In this document: positions 17,951-27,321 of the stretch, one piece after another
Layout: each line of letters starts with the position of its first letter
Position numbering within the stretch: position 1 is the first letter of the stretch
Origin: Rhodobacteraceae bacterium WD3A24
Lineage (GTDB): Bacteria > Pseudomonadota > Alphaproteobacteria > Rhodobacterales > Rhodobacteraceae
Length of the DNA stretch: 64,000 nucleotides
Assembly: GCA_002967695.1 (NCBI GenBank)
Contig: PUHN01000009.1
Location: forward strand, 31,796-95,795
Direction: 5' to 3'
Made by a program: the position numbers and the translations under genes
The notes under the pieces: model-generated
Database searches by the model: none
What the model was told of the DNA's origin: nothing
Seen by the model: only the letters and a program-made list of their open reading frames with translations

Positions 17951-18826
17951 TCAGTCGTTGGCCGCCACACGCACCGCTTCGCCGCCGTCGCGCGGCGTGC
18001 CGGCATATTGCTCGATGCTCTCGTCGAGCCAGGCCTCGTATTCCTCCTGGCTGACTACGCGCACCGTGATCGGCATGTAGGCGTGATTGATCCCGCACAG
18101 CTCGGAGCATTGGCCGAAATAGGTGCCCTCCTCCTCGGCCTCGAACCACAGTTCGGCCAGACGGCCCGGCACGGCGTCCTGCTTCACGCCAAAGGCGGGC
18201 ACCGTCCAGGAATGGATCACGTCGGCGCCGGTAACCTGCACGACGATGGTCGAGTCGACAGGGACGACCATCTCGGTATCGGTGGCCAGAAGATAATGCT
18301 CGGGTGCGAAGCCGTGTTCCTCGAGCTGGTCGCGCTCCAGCATGAAGCTGGAAAAGCCGAAGTCGTGATCGACGTATTCATACCCCCAGTACCACTGGTA
18401 GCCGGTCACCTTGACGGTCACGTCGGCCTCGGGGATTTCCTGCTGCTTGAACAGGATGGGCAGCGAAAACGCCCCGATGAAAACGAGAATCAGAATCGGC
18501 ACGACCGTCCAGGTCACCTCGAGCGGCGAGTTGTGCGTGAACCGCGCCGGGTTCGGATTCATCCGCTTGTTGTAGCGCAGGATCACGAAGGCCAGCAGCA
18601 GCAGGACGAAAATGGTGATCGGCGTGATGATCCACAGCAGCATGTTGTCGAGCCACACGATGTCGCGCGCCAGCTCGGTCGCCGAATGCTGCATGTTGAT
18701 GCCGGCCGGGTCCGGCGCCCCGACCACGTTGCGCTCGGGCGCCGACTCCTGCGCCAGCGCCGCACCCGAGGCCGAGATTGCGCAGATACTGCCGATGAGG
18801 CGAGAGAATGTCGTCGTCAGTCTCAT
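17951..18826 (-). CDS. ctaC: Cytochrome c oxidase subunit II
   Basis: Carries the dinuclear CuA centre that accepts electrons from cytochrome c. The 291 residues have a signal peptide (to about ALA at residues 23-25), two membrane helices (IITPITIFVLLLL and VVPILILVFIGAF), the aromatic GYQWYWGYEY patch and the CuA ligands IHSW, CSELC, the following His in GINHAYMP and the Met. First gene of the leftward cta cluster, with a candidate promoter upstream. Subunit I is not in the window. Confidence 0.97.
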   Translation of the reverse strand: MRLTTTFSRLIGSICAISASGAALAQESAPERNVVGAPDPAGINMQHSATELARDIVWLDNMLLWIITPITIFVLLLLAFVILRYNKRMNPNPARFTHNSPLEVTWTVVPILILVFIGAFSLPILFKQQEIPEADVTVKVTGYQWYWGYEYVDHDFGFSSFMLERDQLEEHGFAPEHYLLATDTEMVVPVDSTIVVQVTGADVIHSWTVPAFGVKQDAVPGRLAELWFEAEEEGTYFGQCSELCGINHAYMPITVRVVSQEEYEAWLDESIEQYAGTPRDGGEAVRVAAND

Positions 18827-18928
18827 TCCTGTTTTCCCGTGCTGGCTGCGGCATCCGGCGCCGCCTGGGGGACCTGCGCCGCGCGAAGGCCCAGTTGTTT
18901 CCTGGGCATGGTAAAACCATATTGAGCC

Positions 18929-18958
18929 GATAACGACAAGGAAAACTCACCGCGTCAA
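18929..18958 (-). promoter_or_regulatory. Candidate sigma-70 promoter of the ctaC-ctaB-ctaG cluster
   Basis: On the minus strand TTGACG (18958-18953) is followed 17-18 bases later by CGTTAT/GTTATC (18935-18929). This lies about 100 bases upstream of the ctaC ATG, in an A+T-richer spacer between ctaC and divergent tldD. The -35 is close to consensus and the -10 moderate. Read by eye only. Confidence 0.4.
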
Positions 18959-19005
18959 AACGGCGCCGCCCGATCCCGATCAACGTCACCGAGAGGCCCC
19001 CGCGC

Positions 19006-20427
19006 ATGACCGCCGACGCATTCCGCCCATTCGATACCATGCTCGACGAAGGCGCCGCTCTGCGCCTGCTTCGGGGCGCCACCGACGGCGCCGACGACGG
19101 CGAGCTCTTCCTCGAGCGCCGCCGGTCGGAGGCGCTCACGCTCGATGACGGGCGCATCCGCCAGGCCAGCTATGACGCCTCCGAGGGCTTCGGGCTGCGC
19201 GCCGTGCGCGGCGAGGTGGCGGGCTATGCCCATTCGTCGCGCATCACCGAGGCGGCCCTCGAGCGCGCCGCCGAAACGGCGTGGCTCGCCGTTGGCGATG
19301 GCGGCGGAGGGATGGCGCCGCCGCCCCCCGGCACCAACCGCCGCCTCTATACCGATGCCGACCCGATCGCCGAGGGGGGATTCGCCGCAAAGATCGACAC
19401 CCTGCGCGAGATCGACGCCTATGCGCGCGCGCTCGACAAGCGCGTCGTGCAGGTCAGCGCCAGCATCGCCGCCTCCCACCAGGAGGTCGAGATCCTGCGG
19501 CCCGAGGGCCTGCGCCTGCGCGACACGCGCCCGATGAGCCGGCTCAACATCTCTGTCATCGTCGAGGAAGGCGGCCGCCGCGAGAGCGGGATGATGGGCG
19601 GAGGCGGCCGCGCGGGCCTGGCCGACCTGCTTGCGCCCGATCACTGGCAGGCCGTCGCGCGCGAGGCGCTGCGCATCGCGCAGGTCAACCTTTCGGCCGA
19701 GCCGGCGCCAGCGGGGGTGATGGATGTCGCCCTTGGCGCGGGCTGGCCGGGAATCCTGCTGCACGAGGCGGTGGGCCACGGCCTCGAGGGCGATTTCAAC
19801 CGCAAGAAGACCTCGGCCTTCGCCGGGCTGATGGGACAACGTGTCGCGGCGCCGGGCGTCACGGTCCTCGACGACGGCACGATTCCCGACCGGCGCGGGT
19901 CGCTGACCATCGACGACGAGGGCACGCCCTCGGGAAAGAACACGCTGATCGAGGACGGAATCCTCGTGGGTTACATGCAGGACCGCCAGAACGCGCGGCT
20001 GATGGGCGTGGAGGCCACGGGCAACGGGCGGCGCGAATCCTACGCCCACGCGCCGATGCCGCGCATGACCAACACCTACATGCTGGGCGGCGACGCCGCC
20101 CGCGACGACATCATCGCCGAGGTCAAGGACGGCATCTGGGCGGTGGGCTTCGGCGGCGGGCAGGTGGACATCACCAACGGCAAGTTCGTCTTCTCCTGCA
20201 CCGAGGCCTACCGGGTGCGCAACGGGCGCATCGGCGCGCCGGTCAAGGGGGCGACGCTGATCGGCGACGGCCCCACCGCGCTGCAGCGCATCCGCGCCAT
20301 CGGCAACGACATGGCGCTGGACCCCGGAATCGGTAATTGCGGCAAGGCCGGCCAATGGGTGCCGGTGGGGGTGGGCCAGCCCACCGTGCTGATCGGCGGG
20401 CTGACGGTGGGCGGCAGCGCCGCCTGA
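19006..20427 (+). CDS. tldD: Metalloprotease TldD
   Basis: A 473-residue TldD subunit. With TldE it forms a heterodimeric peptidase known for modified-peptide processing and CcdA decay. The zinc motif HEAVGHGLEGD lies at about residues 253-263, and the N-terminal segment LDDGRIRQASYDASEGFGLR and the C-terminal GNCGKAGQWVPVGVGQPT are family signatures. Read divergently from ctaC. A tldE/pmbA partner is not nearby, as is common. Confidence 0.95.
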   Translation: MTADAFRPFDTMLDEGAALRLLRGATDGADDGELFLERRRSEALTLDDGRIRQASYDASEGFGLRAVRGEVAGYAHSSRITEAALERAAETAWLAVGDGGGGMAPPPPGTNRRLYTDADPIAEGGFAAKIDTLREIDAYARALDKRVVQVSASIAASHQEVEILRPEGLRLRDTRPMSRLNISVIVEEGGRRESGMMGGGGRAGLADLLAPDHWQAVAREALRIAQVNLSAEPAPAGVMDVALGAGWPGILLHEAVGHGLEGDFNRKKTSAFAGLMGQRVAAPGVTVLDDGTIPDRRGSLTIDDEGTPSGKNTLIEDGILVGYMQDRQNARLMGVEATGNGRRESYAHAPMPRMTNTYMLGGDAARDDIIAEVKDGIWAVGFGGGQVDITNGKFVFSCTEAYRVRNGRIGAPVKGATLIGDGPTALQRIRAIGNDMALDPGIGNCGKAGQWVPVGVGQPTVLIGGLTVGGSAA

Positions 20428-20506
20428 TCCGGCGGCGGCCGCCGAAGCGATGGCCTCCGCCGGCGTTCACGTGCTGTTAACCTTGTCACGCCAAGGTGAC
20501 TCGTGA

Positions 20507-21733
20507 ATGAGGCGGACCACCATGGCTGAAGACCTGTTTTCTTCCCCCACACCCTTCACCCCACCCACCACGGAAGAGGACCGGCTGGCGTGGCTCGGTC
20601 TCATTCGCTCCCGCCGCGTCGGTGTGAGCACCTTTTACCGGCTCATGGCCGAACACGGCGATGCCCGCAGCGCGCTCGCGGCGCTTCCAGAGGTCGCGCG
20701 GGCCGCTGGCGTGCGCGACTACTCCCCCTGCCCGCCCGACAGGGCGGCGGCGGAAATCGACGCGGCCGCCGCCGCCGGGGCGCGGATGATCGCGCTCGGC
20801 GAGGCCGGCTATCCCGCGGCGCTCGCCACGCTGCCCGACGCGCCGCCGATTCTGTGGGCAATGGGCGATACCGCGTTGCTGGACCGGCCGATGATCGCGA
20901 TGGTCGGCGCACGCAACGCCTCCAGCCTCGGCACACGGATGGCCCGCAAGCTGGCCGAGGGCCTCGGCGAGGCCGGTTTCGTCGTCGTCTCGGGTCTCGC
21001 CCGCGGCATCGACGCGGCGGCTCACCACGCCGCCCTCGACATCGGCACCGTGGCGGTGCAGGGTGGCGGGGTCGACGTGAGCTACCCCACCGAGAACGCC
21101 GCGCTTTGCGATTCGATCGGCGCCCGGGGCCTGCGCCTGTCCGAACAGCCGATGGGCATGCAACCGCAGGCGCGCCACTTCCCCCGACGCAACCGCATCA
21201 TTGCCGGGCTCGCCCGCGCTGTCGTGGTGGTCGAGGCCGCCGCCCGCTCCGGCAGCCTGATCACGGCGCGCGACGCACTCGACTGCGGCCGCGAGGTCGC
21301 CGCCGTGCCCGGCCACCCGATGGACCCCCGCGCCACCGGCTGCAACATTCTGATCCGGGACGGGGCCACCCTGGTCCGTGGGACCGAGGACGTCCTCGCC
21401 GCCCTGTCGGAGCCGGCCACGCCCCCGCATCACCACACCGCCCCGCGGCAGACGGCGCCGACCGCGCATAAGCGGGAACCGCGGGAGCATGACGGAGCGC
21501 CCCTTGCCGGGGGCGCGCCGCAGCCCGTCCGCGACCGACCCGCCGCCCTGCGCGAGGTCGCCGCGCTGCACGGGCAGATACTCGACCGCCTCGGGCCAAG
21601 CCCCGTCGCCGAGGACCAGCTCATCCGCGACCTCGCCCTGCCGGCCGCGCGGATAGGCCCCGAACTCGTCACGCTGGAGCTCGAGGGCCGGATAACCCGC
21701 CAGCCGGGGGGCATGCTCTCGCGCGCCGACTAG
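20507..21733 (+). CDS. dprA: DNA-processing protein DprA
   Basis: Binds single-stranded DNA and loads RecA during natural transformation and recombination. The 408 residues contain an N-terminal SAM/HhH-like region, the Rossmann core (IAMVGARNASSLGTRMA, VVSGLARGIDAAAH, and FPRRNRIIAGLARAVVVVEA) and a C-terminal winged-helix domain after a proline/arginine-rich linker (about residues 305-340). Start at 20507 has AAGGTGA seven bases upstream; an in-frame ATG at 20522 with GAGG is the alternative. Presence does not by itself show competence. Confidence 0.94.
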   Translation: MRRTTMAEDLFSSPTPFTPPTTEEDRLAWLGLIRSRRVGVSTFYRLMAEHGDARSALAALPEVARAAGVRDYSPCPPDRAAAEIDAAAAAGARMIALGEAGYPAALATLPDAPPILWAMGDTALLDRPMIAMVGARNASSLGTRMARKLAEGLGEAGFVVVSGLARGIDAAAHHAALDIGTVAVQGGGVDVSYPTENAALCDSIGARGLRLSEQPMGMQPQARHFPRRNRIIAGLARAVVVVEAAARSGSLITARDALDCGREVAAVPGHPMDPRATGCNILIRDGATLVRGTEDVLAALSEPATPPHHHTAPRQTAPTAHKREPREHDGAPLAGGAPQPVRDRPAALREVAALHGQILDRLGPSPVAEDQLIRDLALPAARIGPELVTLELEGRITRQPGGMLSRAD

Positions 21734-21880
21734 CGCGGCCGAGACGCCGCCGCTTTCACCCGGCCTGCGCGATCCCGCCCGGTTGGCAACGGGCCTTTTG
21801 ACAAGCACGCGCCAAAGGGGCAGCACCCTTATGGCCACTGCCAAGGGGCGCGGCCGCCACCCGCGGCCGGCCGGGCCGCA

Positions 21881-21910
21881 TTGACATTCCCGTCCGAGCG
21901 GCCACATCTT
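21881..21910 (+). promoter_or_regulatory. Candidate promoter of topA
   Basis: A consensus TTGACA (21881-21886) is followed after 18 bases by CATCTT (21905-21910), 40 bases before the topA ATG. The -10 is poor. A second TTGACA at 21798-21803 has no suitable -10. The rest of the 216-base dprA-topA spacer holds G+C-rich inverted repeats but no gene. Confidence 0.35.
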
Positions 21911-21949
21911 GCGCGGCCATCGCCGCCAGCCGCACCGTGAGGTCACCGC

Positions 21950-24625
21950 ATGCCAGTCGTCGTCGTCGAGTCCCCGGCCAAGGCCAAGACAATCAACAAG
22001 TATCTCGGCGACGACTACACCGTTCTGGCCTCCTACGGCCATGTCCGCGACCTGCCGCCCAAGGACGGCTCGGTCGACCCCGAGGACGATTTCGCCATGA
22101 AATGGGAGGTCGCCAGCGACAGCCGCAAGCACCTCAAGGCGATCAGCGAGGCGCTCAAGCAGGACAACGAACTCATCCTCGCCACCGACCCCGACCGAGA
22201 GGGCGAGGCGATCAGCTGGCACCTGCTGGAGGCGTTGGGCAAGTCGCGCGCACTCAAGAAGGACACCCCTGTCCACCGCGTCGTCTTCAATGCGATTACG
22301 AAGAACGCAGTGACCGAGGCGATGGAGCACCCGCGCGAGGTGGATATGGAACTGGTGCGCGCCTATCTGGCCCGCCGCGCGCTGGACTACCTCGTGGGCT
22401 TCAACCTCAGCCCTGTCCTGTGGCGCAAGCTTCCCGGCGCCAAGTCGGCCGGCCGCGTGCAGTCGGTCTGCCTGCGGCTGATCGTCGAGCGCGAGATGGA
22501 GATCGAGGCCTTCCGCCCGCAGGAATACTGGACCGTCTCGGCGCTGATGGCCACGCCGCGCGGCCAGACCTACGAGGCGCGCCTCACCACGCTTGCCGGG
22601 CGCAAGCTGGACAAGTTCGACCTGCCCAGCGCCGAGTCCGCCGAGATCGCCGTACAGGCGATCACCTCGCGCGAGCTTGTCGTGCAGTCGGTCGAGGCCA
22701 AGCCGGGCAGCCGCAGCCCGGCGGCGCCCTTCATGACCTCGACGCTGCAGCAGGAGGCAAGCCGCAAGTTCGGCATGGGCGCGCGCCAGGCGATGAGCAC
22801 CGCCCAGCGCCTGTATGAGGCCGGCTACATCACCTACATGCGCACCGACGGCATCGACATCGCCCCCGAGGCGGTGATGGCCGCGCGCGACGAGATCAAG
22901 CGCCGCTACGGCGGCGACTACGTGCCCGACAGCCCGCGCATGTACAAGAACAAGGCCAAGAACGCGCAGGAGGCGCACGAGTGCATCCGGCCCACCGACA
23001 TGAGCGCCTCGCCCGACAAGCTCAAGCTGGCCGATGCCGATCAGCGCAAGCTCTACGACCTGATCTGGAAGCGCACCATAGCCTGCCAGATGGCCCCCGC
23101 GCGGCTCGAGCGCACCACCGTCGAGATCGCCAGCCCCGATCGGCAGGTCGGGCTGCGCGCGACGGGACAGGTGGTGCTGTTCGACGGGTTCATGCGCGTC
23201 TACGAGGAGGGCCGCGACGAGCCCGCCGACGAGGACGACAAGCGCCTGCCCCAGATCACGCAGGGCGAGGCGGCCGCGCTGTCGCCCGGCGGGCTGGAGG
23301 CGGCCTTCGTCAAGGCGGCGGGCGGCGACGACGCGCTGGTCGAGGACGCCGACGCGCCGCTGCGCCGCACCGCCTCGGCCGTGGCCAACCCGGACGCCTC
23401 GGTCCTGGGCCAGCAGCATTTCACCCAGCCGCCGCCGCGCTATACCGAGGCGACGCTGGTCAAGCGGATGGAGGAGCTGGGCATCGGCCGCCCCTCGACC
23501 TATGCCAGCATCGTCACCACGATCCAGGATCGCGGCTATGTCACCAAGGATAAGAACCGCCTGATCCCCGAGGACAAGGGGCGGCTGGTGACGATCTTCC
23601 TGCTCAACTACTTCCGCAAGTATCTCTCCTACGACTTCACCGCCGATCTCGAGGAGCAGCTCGACGACATCTCGGCGGGCGAGCGGGACTACAAGGAGGT
23701 GCTGGAGCGGTTCTGGCGCGACTTCTCGGCCCATGTCGCCGAGACGTCCGAGTTGCGCATCTCGGAAGTGCTGGAGAAGATCGACGAGGTGCTCGCCCCG
23801 CATCTGTACCCCCCGCGCGAGGACGGCGGCGACCCGCGGCTGTGCCCCAAATGCGGCGCCGGGCGGCTCAACCTGAAGACGGCGCGCTCGGGCGGGGCCT
23901 TCATCGGCTGCTCCAATTACCCCGAGTGCCGCTACACGCGCCCGCTGGGCTCGCCCGACGGCGAGGACGCCGAGCTTTCCGGCGACGGGCGTCTGCTGGG
24001 CCATGACGCGGGCGACGCGATCACCCTGCGCACGGGGCGGTTCGGCCCGTATGTCCAGCGCGGCGAGGCGACCGAGGAGCAGCCCAAGCCCCCGCGCGCC
24101 TCGCTGCCCAAGGGATGGTCGCCCGGCGAGGTCGATCTCGAGCGCGCGCTGATGCTGCTGAGCCTGCCGCGCGAGATCGGCCCGCACCCCGACGACGGCG
24201 AGCCGGTCCAGGCCGGGATCGGCCGCTACGGACCCTATGTGCGCCACGGCCGGACCTACGCCAACCTGCCCGAGGCCGACGAGGTCTTCACCGTGGGCAT
24301 GAACCGGGCGGTCGAGTTGCTGGCGCAGAAGGCCAGCCGCGGCCGCAAGACGGCCGAGCCGCTCAAGGAGCTGGGCGAGCACCCGCAGGAGGGCGGATCC
24401 GTCGCGGTCATGGACGGCCGCTACGGCCCCTACGTGAAGTGGGGCAAGATCAACGCCACCCTGCCAAAGGAAACCGACCCCAAGGCGGTGACCATGGACG
24501 AGGCCGTCGCGCTTCTGGCCGAGAAGGCCGCCAAGAAGGGCAAGGGCAAGGCGACGGGCAAGAAGAAGGCGGCGACCGGCACGAAGGCATCATCGTCGCG
24601 CAAGACCAGCAAGGCGGGCTCCTGA
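21950..24625 (+). CDS. topA: DNA topoisomerase I
   Basis: Type IA topoisomerase that relaxes negative supercoils. The 891 residues begin with the Toprim domain (VVVESPAKAKTINKYLG, and the acidic ATDPDREGEAISWH). The catalytic tyrosine is Tyr296 in ITYMRTDGID. One four-cysteine zinc ribbon (CPKC...CSNYPEC) follows near residue 632, then three GRYGPYV-type repeats, where E. coli instead has more zinc fingers. The protein ends in a Lys/Ala-rich tail from about residue 862. This architecture is usual in alphaproteobacteria. The stop lies inside the first copy of a 15-base tandem repeat. Confidence 0.97.
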   Translation: MPVVVVESPAKAKTINKYLGDDYTVLASYGHVRDLPPKDGSVDPEDDFAMKWEVASDSRKHLKAISEALKQDNELILATDPDREGEAISWHLLEALGKSRALKKDTPVHRVVFNAITKNAVTEAMEHPREVDMELVRAYLARRALDYLVGFNLSPVLWRKLPGAKSAGRVQSVCLRLIVEREMEIEAFRPQEYWTVSALMATPRGQTYEARLTTLAGRKLDKFDLPSAESAEIAVQAITSRELVVQSVEAKPGSRSPAAPFMTSTLQQEASRKFGMGARQAMSTAQRLYEAGYITYMRTDGIDIAPEAVMAARDEIKRRYGGDYVPDSPRMYKNKAKNAQEAHECIRPTDMSASPDKLKLADADQRKLYDLIWKRTIACQMAPARLERTTVEIASPDRQVGLRATGQVVLFDGFMRVYEEGRDEPADEDDKRLPQITQGEAAALSPGGLEAAFVKAAGGDDALVEDADAPLRRTASAVANPDASVLGQQHFTQPPPRYTEATLVKRMEELGIGRPSTYASIVTTIQDRGYVTKDKNRLIPEDKGRLVTIFLLNYFRKYLSYDFTADLEEQLDDISAGERDYKEVLERFWRDFSAHVAETSELRISEVLEKIDEVLAPHLYPPREDGGDPRLCPKCGAGRLNLKTARSGGAFIGCSNYPECRYTRPLGSPDGEDAELSGDGRLLGHDAGDAITLRTGRFGPYVQRGEATEEQPKPPRASLPKGWSPGEVDLERALMLLSLPREIGPHPDDGEPVQAGIGRYGPYVRHGRTYANLPEADEVFTVGMNRAVELLAQKASRGRKTAEPLKELGEHPQEGGSVAVMDGRYGPYVKWGKINATLPKETDPKAVTMDEAVALLAEKAAKKGKGKATGKKKAATGTKASSSRKTSKAGS

Positions 24626-24642
24626 CCGGCGGGCTCCTGACC
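24613..24642 (+). repeat. 15-bp perfect tandem repeat across the topA stop codon
   Basis: GGCGGGCTCCTGACC occurs twice back to back (24613-24627 and 24628-24642) and is followed by GGCGGGC of a third partial copy. The TGA of topA lies inside the first copy, so the second copy carries a duplicate stop. It looks like a local slippage duplication. Confidence 0.8.
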
Positions 24643-24660
24643 GGCGGGCGCAGGCCCGCC
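24643..24660 (+). terminator. GC hairpin after topA
   Basis: GGCGGGC (24643-24649), loop GCAG, GCCCGCC (24654-24660): a 7-base perfect stem 18 bases after the topA stop and 77 bases before the CoA-transferase start. There is no T run, so at most a weak or factor-assisted terminator. Confidence 0.4.
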
Positions 24661-24736
24661 CGCGCGCCTGTCCGCATTGACTTCACTTCCCCTGCGCGCC
24701 ACAACGCGCCCGGAACCGGAACAGGGGAGATGTCCC

Positions 24737-25432
24737 ATGAAGAAGATTTACGGCTCGGCGGCGGAAGCGCTGGACGGGCTTCTGTTCGACGACATGACCA
24801 TTTCCGCGGGGGGCTTCGGCCTCTGCGGCATCCCCGAATTCCTGATCGCCGCGATCCGCGACTCCGGGGTGAAGGGCCTGACGATCGCCTCGAACAACTG
24901 CGGGGTGGACGATTTCGGGCTTGGCCTCCTGCTGCAGACCAAGCAGATCAAGAAGATGATGTCGTCCTATGTGGGCGAGAATGACACCTTCATGCAGCAG
25001 TATCTCTCCGGCGAGCTGGAGCTCGAGTTCAATCCGCAGGGCACGCTGGCCGAGCGCATGCGCGCCGGCGGCGCGGGCATCGCGGGCTTCTACACCAAGA
25101 CTGGCGTGGGCACCCAGATCGCCGAGGGCAAGGAGCACAAGGAGTTCGACGGCGAGACCTATGTTCTCGAACGCGGGATCGTCTCGGACCTGTCGATCGT
25201 CAAGGCCTGGAAGGCCGACGACACCGGCAATCTGGTGTTCCGCAAGACCGCGCGCAACTTCAACCCGCCCGCGGCGATGTCGGGGCGCGTCTGCGTTGCC
25301 GAGGTCGAGGAGATCGTGCCCCGCGGCAGCCTCGACCCCGACTGCATCCACCTGCCCGGCATCTACGTGAACCGCCTGATCCAGGGCGACCACGAGAAGC
25401 GGATCGAGAAGCGCACCACGCGCGAGGCGTGA
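24737..25432 (+). CDS. scoA: 3-oxoacid CoA-transferase subunit A
   Basis: Alpha subunit of a family I CoA-transferase (succinyl-CoA:3-ketoacid type) that interconverts acetoacetate and acetoacetyl-CoA. 231 residues starting at the ATG six bases after GGGGAGATG. Signatures include [15 protein letters not shown] and [10 protein letters not shown]. The beta subunit follows 61 bases downstream. Gene symbol by family analogy; acetate/butyrate-type specificity is not excluded. Confidence 0.92.
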   Translation: MKKIYGSAAEALDGLLFDDMTISAGGFGLCGIPEFLIAAIRDSGVKGLTIASNNCGVDDFGLGLLLQTKQIKKMMSSYVGENDTFMQQYLSGELELEFNPQGTLAERMRAGGAGIAGFYTKTGVGTQIAEGKEHKEFDGETYVLERGIVSDLSIVKAWKADDTGNLVFRKTARNFNPPAAMSGRVCVAEVEEIVPRGSLDPDCIHLPGIYVNRLIQGDHEKRIEKRTTREA

Positions 25433-25493
25433 CACCGGCCTCCCCGGCCCGCGCGGCCGGGTCGAGAAGCCCATTCAGACAGGAGAGCGAGAC

Positions 25494-26123
25494 ATGCCCT
25501 GGGACCGCAATCAGATGGCCGAACGGGCCGCGCAGGAACTCGAGGACGGGATGTATGTCAATCTTGGCATCGGCATCCCCACGCTGGTGGCCAACTACAT
25601 TCCCGAAGGCGTCGACGTGACGCTGCAGTCGGAAAACGGGATGCTGGGCATCGGCCCCTTCCCCACCGAGGACGAGGTCGACCCCGACCTGATCAACGCC
25701 GGCAAGCAGACCGTCACCGCGCTTGAGCGGACGAGCTTCTTCGACAGCGCCGAGAGCTTCGCGATGATCCGCGGCGGCAAGATCAACATGGCCATCCTCG
25801 GCGCGATGGAGGTTGCCGAGAACGGCGACCTTGCCAACTGGATGATCCCCGGCAAGCTCATCAAGGGGATGGGCGGCGCGATGGACCTCGTCGCCGGCGT
25901 CAAGCGCGTGGTGGTGGTGATGGACCACACCAACAAGGCCGGCGAGTCCAAGCTGCTGAAGGAGTGCACCCTGCCGCTGACCGGCACCGGCGTGGTCAAC
26001 CGGATCATCACCAATCTGGGCGTGCTCGACGTGGTCGAGGGCGGGCTCAAGATCGTCGAGACGGCGCCGGGCGTGACCGAGGACGAGATCCGCGACAAGA
26101 CCGACGCCAAGGTCGTCAACTGA
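25494..26123 (+). CDS. scoB: 3-oxoacid CoA-transferase subunit B
   Basis: Beta subunit carrying the catalytic glutamate of family I CoA-transferases, visible in [14 protein letters not shown] near residue 45. The 209 residues include [15 protein letters not shown] and the C-terminal [13 protein letters not shown] block. A good AGGAGAG ribosome site lies upstream. With subunit A it would link ketone bodies or polyhydroxybutyrate breakdown to the TCA cycle. Ends 28 bases from the convergent transglycosylase gene. Confidence 0.93.
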   Translation: MPWDRNQMAERAAQELEDGMYVNLGIGIPTLVANYIPEGVDVTLQSENGMLGIGPFPTEDEVDPDLINAGKQTVTALERTSFFDSAESFAMIRGGKINMAILGAMEVAENGDLANWMIPGKLIKGMGGAMDLVAGVKRVVVVMDHTNKAGESKLLKECTLPLTGTGVVNRIITNLGVLDVVEGGLKIVETAPGVTEDEIRDKTDAKVVN

Positions 26124-26151
26124 TTGACCCGCGGCCGGGCCGGCCGGCGGG

Positions 26152-26967
26152 CTATCCGGTCGCGCCCGTGTCGAGCACGCAGGGGTCGGTGGGAAGTTCG
26201 GGTCGCGGCCGGCACAGGCCGCGCGCCACCAGCCATGCCGACAGCACGCGCGGCACGTAGTCGCGCGTCTCGGCAAAGGGCGGCACGCCGCCCCGGTCGC
26301 GCACGGCGTTCTCCCCGGCATTGTAGCCCGCGAGCGCAAGCACGACATCGCCCTCGAAATGGCCGATCAGCCAGTCGAGATAGGCCACTCCGCCGGCGAT
26401 GTTCTCGCCCGCATCGAAACTGTCGCCCACCTCGAAACGCGACGCGGTCGCCGGCACGAGCTGCATCAGCCCCTGCGCGCCGGCGCGGCTTTCGGCACTG
26501 GCGTCGCCCGAGGACTCGACCGCGATCACTGCCAGTGCCAGCGCAGGCGACACATTCCGCCCGGCCGTCTGGCGCAGAAGCGTCGCGCCATGCTGGCGCG
26601 CGATGTCCCTAAGGCGCTCAAGGCGCGGCGCGGCAACGCGGCGATCGGGCGTGGCGCCCTGCAGCGCCGCAACGGCGGCCTGGTAACGCCCTTCACCCGC
26701 GTCCAGCCCGGGCGCGACCGCCTCCCAGAACCAGCCGTGGCGTGACTGGTTCTCCGTGGAAGCCGCGTCGGGGTCGGGCGCGTCCTGCGGGGTCTCGTCG
26801 GGCGAAAGGCCCCGCCGCCGCGCCTGCTCTTCGGGGTCGATCTGGACGGTGATGCGCGCCGTCGCGCCATCGGGCGGCGGCGTGACGCGCCGAAAGGTGA
26901 AATCCTGCGCAATCAGCGCCCCCGGAACCGCAAGCGCGGCCGTCAGCGCCACAAGCCCCTGCCGCAT
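26152..26967 (-). CDS. Lytic transglycosylase (SLT domain) with signal peptide
   Basis: Periplasmic peptidoglycan-cleaving enzyme of the soluble lytic transglycosylase type. 271 residues: signal peptide (MRQGLVALTAALAVPGALIAQ), a variable acidic region to about residue 100, then the SLT domain with catalytic Glu in AVIAVESSGD, the SRAGAQGLMQLVPATA motif and ALAGYNAGENAV. I start at 26967, where AGGAG lies ten bases upstream, rather than at the ATG at 26994. It sits beside the Tad pilus locus and may open the wall for it, but the two are divergent and may be unrelated. Confidence 0.9.
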   Translation of the reverse strand: MRQGLVALTAALAVPGALIAQDFTFRRVTPPPDGATARITVQIDPEEQARRRGLSPDETPQDAPDPDAASTENQSRHGWFWEAVAPGLDAGEGRYQAAVAALQGATPDRRVAAPRLERLRDIARQHGATLLRQTAGRNVSPALALAVIAVESSGDASAESRAGAQGLMQLVPATASRFEVGDSFDAGENIAGGVAYLDWLIGHFEGDVVLALAGYNAGENAVRDRGGVPPFAETRDYVPRVLSAWLVARGLCRPRPELPTDPCVLDTGATG

Positions 26968-27321
26968 GTCGTGTGGTCTCCTGCCGCCCGGCATCCTGCC
27001 TCATTGCGAATCTCCCAGAAATCGGCCCCTCGCGCCAGCCGGAGGCCGCCGATTCTGGCCAAACCGCCACAATTTAGGGTGGCAAACCCGCGCCGCCGGG
27101 CTCAACCCAAGGTATTTTTACTTTATTTGTCAGAATGTTAATCGGATTGACCTGAACTAATTCGCGGCACGACAAAATTGAACGATCTCAGCCAAACTCT
27201 AGTCACGATTCGGGGGCTTACTGCAGTCATGCCGAAACGGTGATCGCACAGGGTTCGCCCCAAACGCGAAAGACCCGGCAAGGCGGAGCAGAGACACTGT
27301 TAGGCAGAACTGGAGCGTGCC
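26968..27321. other. Gene-free spacer upstream of the pilin genes
   Basis: About 350 bases between the transglycosylase start and the first pilin. The centre (about 27105-27215) is markedly A+T-rich for this genome and is the likely site of divergent promoters. TTGTCA (27127), TTGACC (27147) and TTGAAC (27178, followed 16 bases later by TAGTCA) are the best -35-like boxes, none with a convincing -10. No open frame, tRNA or long inverted repeat was seen. Confidence 0.5.

Noticed and set aside
21798..21833. Second TTGACA upstream of topA as main promoter
   Set aside because: No -10-like box at 15-19 bases; the nearest CTTATG is about 24 bases away.
20486..24382. 1298-codon minus-strand frame opposite dprA and topA
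   Set aside because: Antisense to two certain genes; composition is that of an antisense shadow.
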